Positions 58,486 to 64,000 of a DNA stretch of 64,000 bases are shown here, in pieces. Each line of letters begins with the position of its first letter. Within the stretch, counting starts at the first letter, position 1. The stretch spans positions 127,916,255 through 127,980,254 of the forward strand of contig CM069432.1 in NCBI GenBank assembly GCA_035610365.1, given 5' to 3'. This stretch comes from Aquatica leii (Eukaryota > Arthropoda > Insecta > Coleoptera > Lampyridae). Under the pieces are notes generated by a model. The model had not been told where the DNA came from. It saw nothing but the letters and a program-made list of their open reading frames with translations, and searched no databases. The translations under genes and the position numbers were made by a program.

Positions 58486-60560
58486 TTAACCCTTTAACGC
58501 CCGAATTTCTTTTGTTTTTAGAAATAATTGAAACTTATAGTACACTTTTGTATCGATATTATAATTCTAAGTACAAAAGATTATTAGAGTATTATGTGCT
58601 AGTACTGAGATATAAAGCGTGATCATATGAACACGCTAAGCGTCAGTGGTTACAAAAATTAAAAAAATTATAGATTACAAAGAACAATTTTTATTAGCAA
58701 AAAGCATAAATTTAATTTGCATAAAAAGGTTTAAAACATGGGATACACAGACCAACATTACATTTACTGCAACTAGTGCGCACAGTGCTAGTACAACTAA
58801 CTCCACGACAACGACCCCTATTGCTAGCTTCCACAAGATGACCTCTTCGATCTAAACGAATATCATCACTTATGCTAACATGTACACTACTACTTTTTGA
58901 TGTACTTGGTCGTCCAGTTTCTAATGGCAAATCTCTATATCTCGTTAGATATGAGTTTACAATTTCGCGTCGAAACTGTAACTGGGAAAATTGCAAACCT
59001 GCATATTTTGAAAGCAACCATGCATTATGCATTGTTGCGTCCAACATCCATGTAAATAGTAACCAATACCATTTTTTACCGCGAAAGCCTATACGGTAGT
59101 ATGCAATATTTTGATCCATTCGATCTGTGCCTCCCATGAATTTGTTATAGTGCCTTATAAGTTTGGGTTGTGACACATTGATCTTTCTCTTTTCTATTTT
59201 GGAATACCTATTTACATTTGCGGTAGGATATACCCCATGGAATGTGGAAGCCACTGTGACGACATTATTGTCAACCCATCTCACTAATATTATGTTTTCC
59301 TCGACACTAGTTTGGAACTCAAAACTCCCTCGTTCTTTTTTTTTTCATAATGTTTGAAGCAGTCAATGGACAATCTTTGGGAAGTCGATTTTCTCTTATT
59401 GTTCTAGTTGCCCCATAATTTTTTGAATTTAAATAAACCAATAGTGGCAGTCCCGTAAATGAATTATCAAAATATAATTGAAATGGTAACGTAGTTATTT
59501 TTTCTGGAAATGCTTCAAGCATTTGCACTATAGGAGCCGCTGCTTTTCCAAAGTTAGTTTCAAATTCATCATTGCCCTTCGGGTTTTTTCCTTGATAAAC
59601 ATCAAAATTTATCAAGTACCCGCTTGACGTATTTAGACACCACACTTTGTAACCAAAACGAATTGGTTTATTTCGTATGCACTGTTTACAACTATGCCGT
59701 TCAAAATATTCTACCATGCACTCATCGAAATCTAAATGTTCTACAGCTTGAAAATTATCCATACATCTTTTTTGCAGAAGTGTAATCAATGGACGTAGTT
59801 TCCACATTTTATCATTTGTGTCAATGTTATTGTTGTCTACCAAATGCATAAATCGATTTATTTCTAAAAATCTAGACCTTCTCATAGGATTTGTAACTAA
59901 CTCGTTTCTCAAATCTTGCGATGTTTCCCAATAAGATCGTTTAGAGTGCACAATATTATAGCCAGACAAAAAATAAAATAGCTATGAAAATTTTCATTTC
60001 CTCTGATATTATTTTTGGCCCTTTATTATTAGTAAACACTGCGTATTTGGAGGACTCGCTAACAAATAAATTTATTATTTCTTCGTCAATTAATTTCTTG
60101 AATATCTCAACAAGAGAGTTGATATTTTGTGTAATTTTCCGATGAAAACATACTGGCCTTGTTTGGCAAGTCTTTATTCCCCACGAAAAAGTCTGTTTTT
60201 GTTTTTTGAACTTGTTTTTATTTTTTGGTTGAACTACAAAACTCTCACTTTCGGAATCTTCGATACGTTCATTACTTCGAAGCACTATTTCCGCCCGACT
60301 TCGTAGCTGTCGCCCCGATAAATTGTCGACTAAACCGCCCTCATCTTCGTCTGCCGAGTCTTTGTCAGAGTTTGCTGCACCTCTGGAGGTTCAATGAATA
60401 TTCCGTCAACATCCAATTCGTCTGTTTCTAATAAATCTAACGCTTGCTGAAGTGATATACCACTGTAAATATTAAAATAATATCAAAAATGCAAAAAGTA
60501 CATCAGTAACAATTTTGTAATCTGTAACGCTTAGCGTGTTCGTATGATCACGCTGCAATT
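58486..60560 (-). mobile_element. piggyBac-family DNA transposon, one terminus lost
   Basis: The left end shows the target TTAA (58,486-58,489) followed by CCCTTTAACGCCCG, a typical piggyBac terminal repeat. An internal inverted pair, GCGTGATCATATGAACACGC (58,617-58,636) and GCGTGTTCGTATGATCACGC (60,533-60,552), with flanking TAAGCGT/ACGCTTA, marks the subterminal repeats. The right-hand terminal CGGGCGTTAAAGGG-TTAA is not found, so that end is deleted or mutated. It encloses a frameshifted transposase on the minus strand. Confidence 0.82.
58712..60460 (-). pseudogene. piggyBac transposase, broken by small frameshifts
   Basis: The minus strand gives GISLQQALDLLETDELDVDG at 60,460, an acidic N-terminal part with a shift near 60,385, then ERIEDSESESFVV. 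A shift at about 59,970 separates IAILFFV from SGYNIVHSKRSYWE; a slip in an A-run near 59,340 separates NIMKKK from the part with WVDNNVVTVAST. Catalytic aspartates are visible: HLDFDECMVEYFER (59,740-59,700), FQLYFDNSFTGLPLL (59,475-59,435) and WVDNNVV (59,280-59,262). The C-terminus has the cysteine-rich finger CRGVSCTSTVRTSCSKCNVG followed by LCIPCF. Everything except the frame is well preserved, which suggests a fairly recent death. Confidence 0.88.
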
Positions 60561-60730
60561 ACACATCTAATACATTCATAAATTATTGAAATTAAATTAA
60601 ATTTAGTATATATTCTTTTTGTTTGGTTATTCTACTTTATACTTTTTATATTTGTTTGGAAGAAAATATCAAATTAATTAAAACGTTTGAAATAAGTAAT
60701 TTACTGTCCCTATTCAAAAGAATGAAACAT

Positions 60731-62048
60731 CCCAGTAAACACAAAATTGATAATGTTTAGTAACAGTTTAAAAACAAAAAAAATATCTTTCACTCTTGTT
60801 TCAAACATAAAAGAAACCTAAGTGCAATAGAATCGCTATAAGTCCATCGCTGTTTCACTTATTTGAATCAGTATAGTTTCGGTATTTTCGATTGAAATCT
60901 ATTGCATAATAAATGTTGCATTCGATTTACGTTTCAAAAGCATCGTTCATCAATTGATACTAAATGATCGATAAATATGTAGTTTTCTTGTTCCAATAAT
61001 GAACTAAAACCATTGCTTCAATAATATGATACATTAGTTTCGGTTTTCAAATGAGACAATTATATCTATAATTTTTTGAAGCCTCAAAAACTGCATCTGT
61101 TACTGTTGAATAGCAACTTTTAAACGCCTGTGTAACATAGAGATAAATATTTAATTTATCTACATAATCAATAAGTTACACAAAATTAATTACATTTTTT
61201 TAACAAAAAAAAAACACAAACTTAATATAAATATTACTTTAACAATCAGAAAAAGTTTTAAAAACACGGTGAATACACAATCGTATGGAAAGAATTAACC
61301 TGTGTAATTAATGACACTGGAACCTTAATTAAACCTAAGATATAATCATATTCATGCAATAATTGACATTAACGCAACCATGTGTGTTAATTTGCATTCT
61401 TTTTTATACAAATTGAAACATGATACATAAAGAACAGAAATGATGATAATATTGACTACATTTATGGATTATAATAAAGTGTTTGGACTTACCTACCGTT
61501 TATTGTTTCATTGCGTAATTGTACACACAGCATCACTTATTAAACTTCAACCGTACAAACGAAAAAAATATCAACCTGCGTTGCAAGCGTTGACGACACT
61601 AATTAAAAGGATAGCAAGTATAGCAATGACTAATGATGATTAATTACAAAGTATTCACTTTTATTAAAACGATTCCACTGCTTTGAAAATAAATCTTATT
61701 TAATCGATCTTCAAACAAATCTAGTTATTCAAAAAATATTTGGTTTTAACCAAACAGTTTTAATACGATTCTACCTATTGTTTTGAAAAAAATTTATTTA
61801 AACAATCTTTAATCAACTCAAATTATTCAAAAAATATTCGATTTTAACAAATCCGTTTTTAAACGATTGCTAATTATTAAAAAGAAATTGCTAGTATTGA
61901 AACGATTTAAAAATGAATGCAAAAAATCGGAACTCTTTCAATTTATTCACTGTCAGTTACATGTAAATGAAATAAAAATGAAACTAAGACGAAACAAAAT
62001 AATTGTTTTGATTTTGTCACTGTAACAGTTTCAATCAGTGTTTACTGG
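60731..62048 (-). repeat. 1.3-kb CCCAGTAAACAC repeat, copy B (inverted relative to copy A)
   Basis: Starts CCCAGTAAACACAAAATTGA and ends CAATCAGTGTTTACTGG. It is the reverse complement of 3,662-4,942 along its whole length, for example TTAACGCAACCATGTGTGTT at 61,370-61,389 and GTCAGTTACATGTAAATGAA at 61,951. A 67-codon frame at 61,440 has no counterpart I trust. Confidence 0.65.
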
Positions 62049-62049
62049 A

Positions 62050-63075
62050 ATTTATCGTGTTAAGAAATAAATTCATTATTATCTAAACAAGGAAAAAAAT
62101 ATTTTGTAAGAATATAAAAACTAAACTATAAATTACAAGATGCTTTATTATAAAATTAAGTTATTGGAATTGATAGTTTTAGAAACTGGTATTTATTGTA
62201 TGACTAAAATTACTAATTTATTTAAACGACTAAAAATATGTTTACTTATACTAGAAATATATACACTTGTAAATTAACCGAACTAATGAAATCTAATTAT
62301 ATTTAATAAAAACATTTACACTAATTAAGATAAGATAAACTCCGCGGATAGCTTCACACTTGTTTACACTAAAATCACGTACAAAATTATTCTCTGTATA
62401 TTTATGTACACACACACGTGCTAACGACTTATTTATTTCAACTTGAATAATCTTCTTAACACTGCTGTATTCGCATTACGGCAATAACTGACCTACGATT
62501 TCTCTTTTCGGTATTTATACACATTTGCAAATCCTTCTCGAGTGTTCCCTATCTTTCGGTATACCTTCTAGAAGATGGATAACAACTTCTAGAAGGTTCT
62601 TAAATTTGCAATTAACTTCTCGAACGTTTCAATATATTAAGTATCAAAAAGTTTGAATAACTAGTCGAGTACAAATATATTAAGGTATTATCATTTTTAA
62701 TCATTACTAATTAATAAATACATAAATAAATTTGTTTGTTTACTATGTTTATAAATAACTAAATTTAAACAAAACTTAAAATTACCACATTTTTAACATT
62801 TTATCCCAAAGAATTGGAACGCGTCTATTTGTTTTGGGCCGTTGCCAAACATATTTAACAAGAGCCTGATAGTTAGCTAATCAAATCTTACTTTTGTTTT
62901 GAGCAGCTTGATTTTAATTTTGATTTATGTTAAATTTAACAATTAATTAAGAACTGTTTGATTAAATTATTTTTGTGTCACCTGGTTCAACTTTTTATAA
63001 TAAAAGATGCATATAATTTAACTAAAATTAAAATAAAAATTTAAAATCAGTTTTTTTTTAATATTTAACTTAATT
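62050..63075. other. AT-rich DNA, nothing recognised
   Basis: A stretch with repeated CTTCTAGAAG-type motifs (62,565-62,620: CTTCTAGAAGATGG, AACTTCTAGAAGGTTCT, CTTCTCGAACGTTTC) recalls arrays of nGAAn heat-shock elements, but no gene is attached that I can see. Confidence 0.3.
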
Positions 63076-63079
63076 TATT

Positions 63080-63165
63080 TTAGATGAAGTGTTAATCTAG
63101 AACACGAAACGTTGCAATAAACTGAAGTAGTTGCTTCTCTTTCTACCTCCTATAAGACAGGTACT
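63080..63165 (+). repeat. PLE-type tail with partly preserved hammerhead motif
   Basis: TAGATGA (63,081-63,087; expected CTGATGA), stem II GTGTT / AACAC around AATCTAG, GAAAC (63,106-63,110), GTTGC, then AAACTGAAGTAGTTGCTT and CTACCTCCTATAAG. Two substitutions in the 5' box; the 3' core is intact. Same subfamily as 17,200-17,300 on the other strand. Confidence 0.55.
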
Positions 63166-63591
63166 TATGGTAACTGAACGGTTGTAAAAGAACTTTTTCA
63201 TCAAAGTTTTTTTTATTTAGTCCTAATTTTTACTACATTATTAACCGGTTAATTCTTAAATTACGATACAAAAACCGTAAACATAAAAATTTGTCGTTAA
63301 ATATATTGTTTAGAGACAATAACTCAATTCATTTTACATGGTTTTAAGTATTTTTTTAAATGTTTTAAGTTATTTGCCGGGAATCAGCATCTGGTTACCT
63401 GAAAGGTCAATGATTTTTTTTACAGATTTATAATATTATAAATATTCTGAAAAATATTTTAAAATTGCACTGGATAAAATAAATAAGAGAGTACTACTAA
63501 AAAAAAATATCTCTAAACTGTGGTCTTAATCTAGTAAAATAAAATTACAGAATGCACAAAAAAGATTCTAAGACAAAAATATAAAGTTTAA

Positions 63592-63810
63592 TTGATCGTT
63601 AAAAAACTGTTAGACAAAGCTCCAAGATCAGATCTGTTTAAAGAGAATTTTCACCATGATAGGTGGTTGAAAGCAGTTTTATCACAAAATCTAATTTTAA
63701 ATACCAAAGCTCTAGAAACTGTAATTCTAGTCAGTGCTAATGTGTCAGAAAATAATATAAGAAAATGCACTTATATTTTTATTTGTTTGATGCAACAGTA
63801 TTTTAAATGA
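63592..63810 (+). pseudogene. Unassigned coding relic, possibly hAT-like
   Basis: The 72-codon frame includes KKLLDKAPRSDLFKENF and HHDRWLKAVLSQNLILN. Composition is more protein-like than its surroundings. The KAP.R...FKE and W..WL.Av pattern recalls a region of hAT transposases, but the match is too short to claim. A TTACAG (63,545-63,550) upstream could be a splice acceptor, but a stop lies between it and the frame. Confidence 0.25.
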
Positions 63811-64000
63811 TTCTTAAAAGGTATTTAACAGAACATGTTTCAATTTTTGTAAGAAAAATAGCAAGGTAATGTGTATACAGTAGAGCACGTTCTATCTAAA
63901 AGCACTGTCACAGTTATGTTTACTTTTTTGCTAGAACAAAAAAAATGTTACATTTTTAGTTATCTTGTTCTTACATAGTAACTAGTTTAACGTACAAGTT

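Noticed and set aside
1-64000. Host genes, CRISPR arrays, rRNA
   Set aside because: No exon chain with splice signals, no regular spacer-repeat array and no rRNA-like GC-rich conserved block could be supported.

Overview
The window reads as AT-rich euchromatic or heterochromatic intergenic DNA of an arthropod, most likely an insect. That inference rests on the types of transposable element (TE) present: BEL/Pao, Copia, jockey-like LINE, Penelope-like elements (PLEs) with hammerhead motifs, piggyBac, pogo, mariner-type DUF4817, hAT DUF4371 and PIF/Harbinger. I recognise no host gene. Almost every interpretable reading frame is a decayed transposable-element protein. No rRNA, convincing tRNA or CRISPR array is visible.

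Left part (1-23.8 kb). A jockey-like LINE tail (1-866 and 2604-3172) is split by a 1737-bp non-autonomous DNA transposon with CCCAA terminal inverted repeats. Next come one copy of a 1.3-kb CCCAGTAAACAC repeat (second copy, inverted, at 60.7-62.0 kb), a 99-bp near-perfect palindrome, a pogo-like transposase relic (14-15.9 kb), a second LINE tail (17.4-18.35 kb), two minus-strand PLE relics with GIY-YIG endonuclease (18.4-18.9 and 21.4-22.1 kb) that each end in a hammerhead-like motif, an insect multicopy SHYCR protein fragment and a Harbinger fragment.

Central part (23.8-52.8 kb). One minus-strand non-LTR retrotransposon (EEP endonuclease plus YADD reverse transcriptase) appears to run from about 52.77 kb down to a poly(A) end near 23.82 kb, but only about 3.4 kb of this is the LINE itself. 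It is broken twice. A BEL/Pao element (24,930-31,210; 280-bp LTRs, TATAC target duplication) interrupts the reverse transcriptase just upstream of YADD. A roughly 19.1-kb block (31.49-50.70 kb) interrupts it further 5', exactly at a TATA run. The two ends of that block form inverted termini (TGTCA..GGCA..TTC.AG) and both carry a 16-bp repeat, GGCAGATTCCAGGACA. Inside it lie a Copia relic, a DDE transposase tail, PLE/hammerhead relics, a PHD-like zinc-finger relic, a 1.96-kb mariner-type element and hAT remains.

Right part (52.8-64 kb). AT-rich DNA holds an unusual 271-bp segment with 20-bp perfect inverted ends and a hammerhead core that matches consensus (54.5-54.8 kb), a piggyBac element inactivated mainly by frameshifts (58.49-60.56 kb), the second copy of the 1.3-kb repeat, another PLE/hammerhead relic (63.1 kb) and a small unassigned ORF (63.6 kb).

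Two observations stand out: the nested-insertion structure that reassembles one LINE across 29 kb and so defines a 19-kb terminal-repeat-bounded insertion of unknown family, and a dispersed family of at least nine hammerhead-like motifs in PLE-type tails, two of them retaining the catalytic core.
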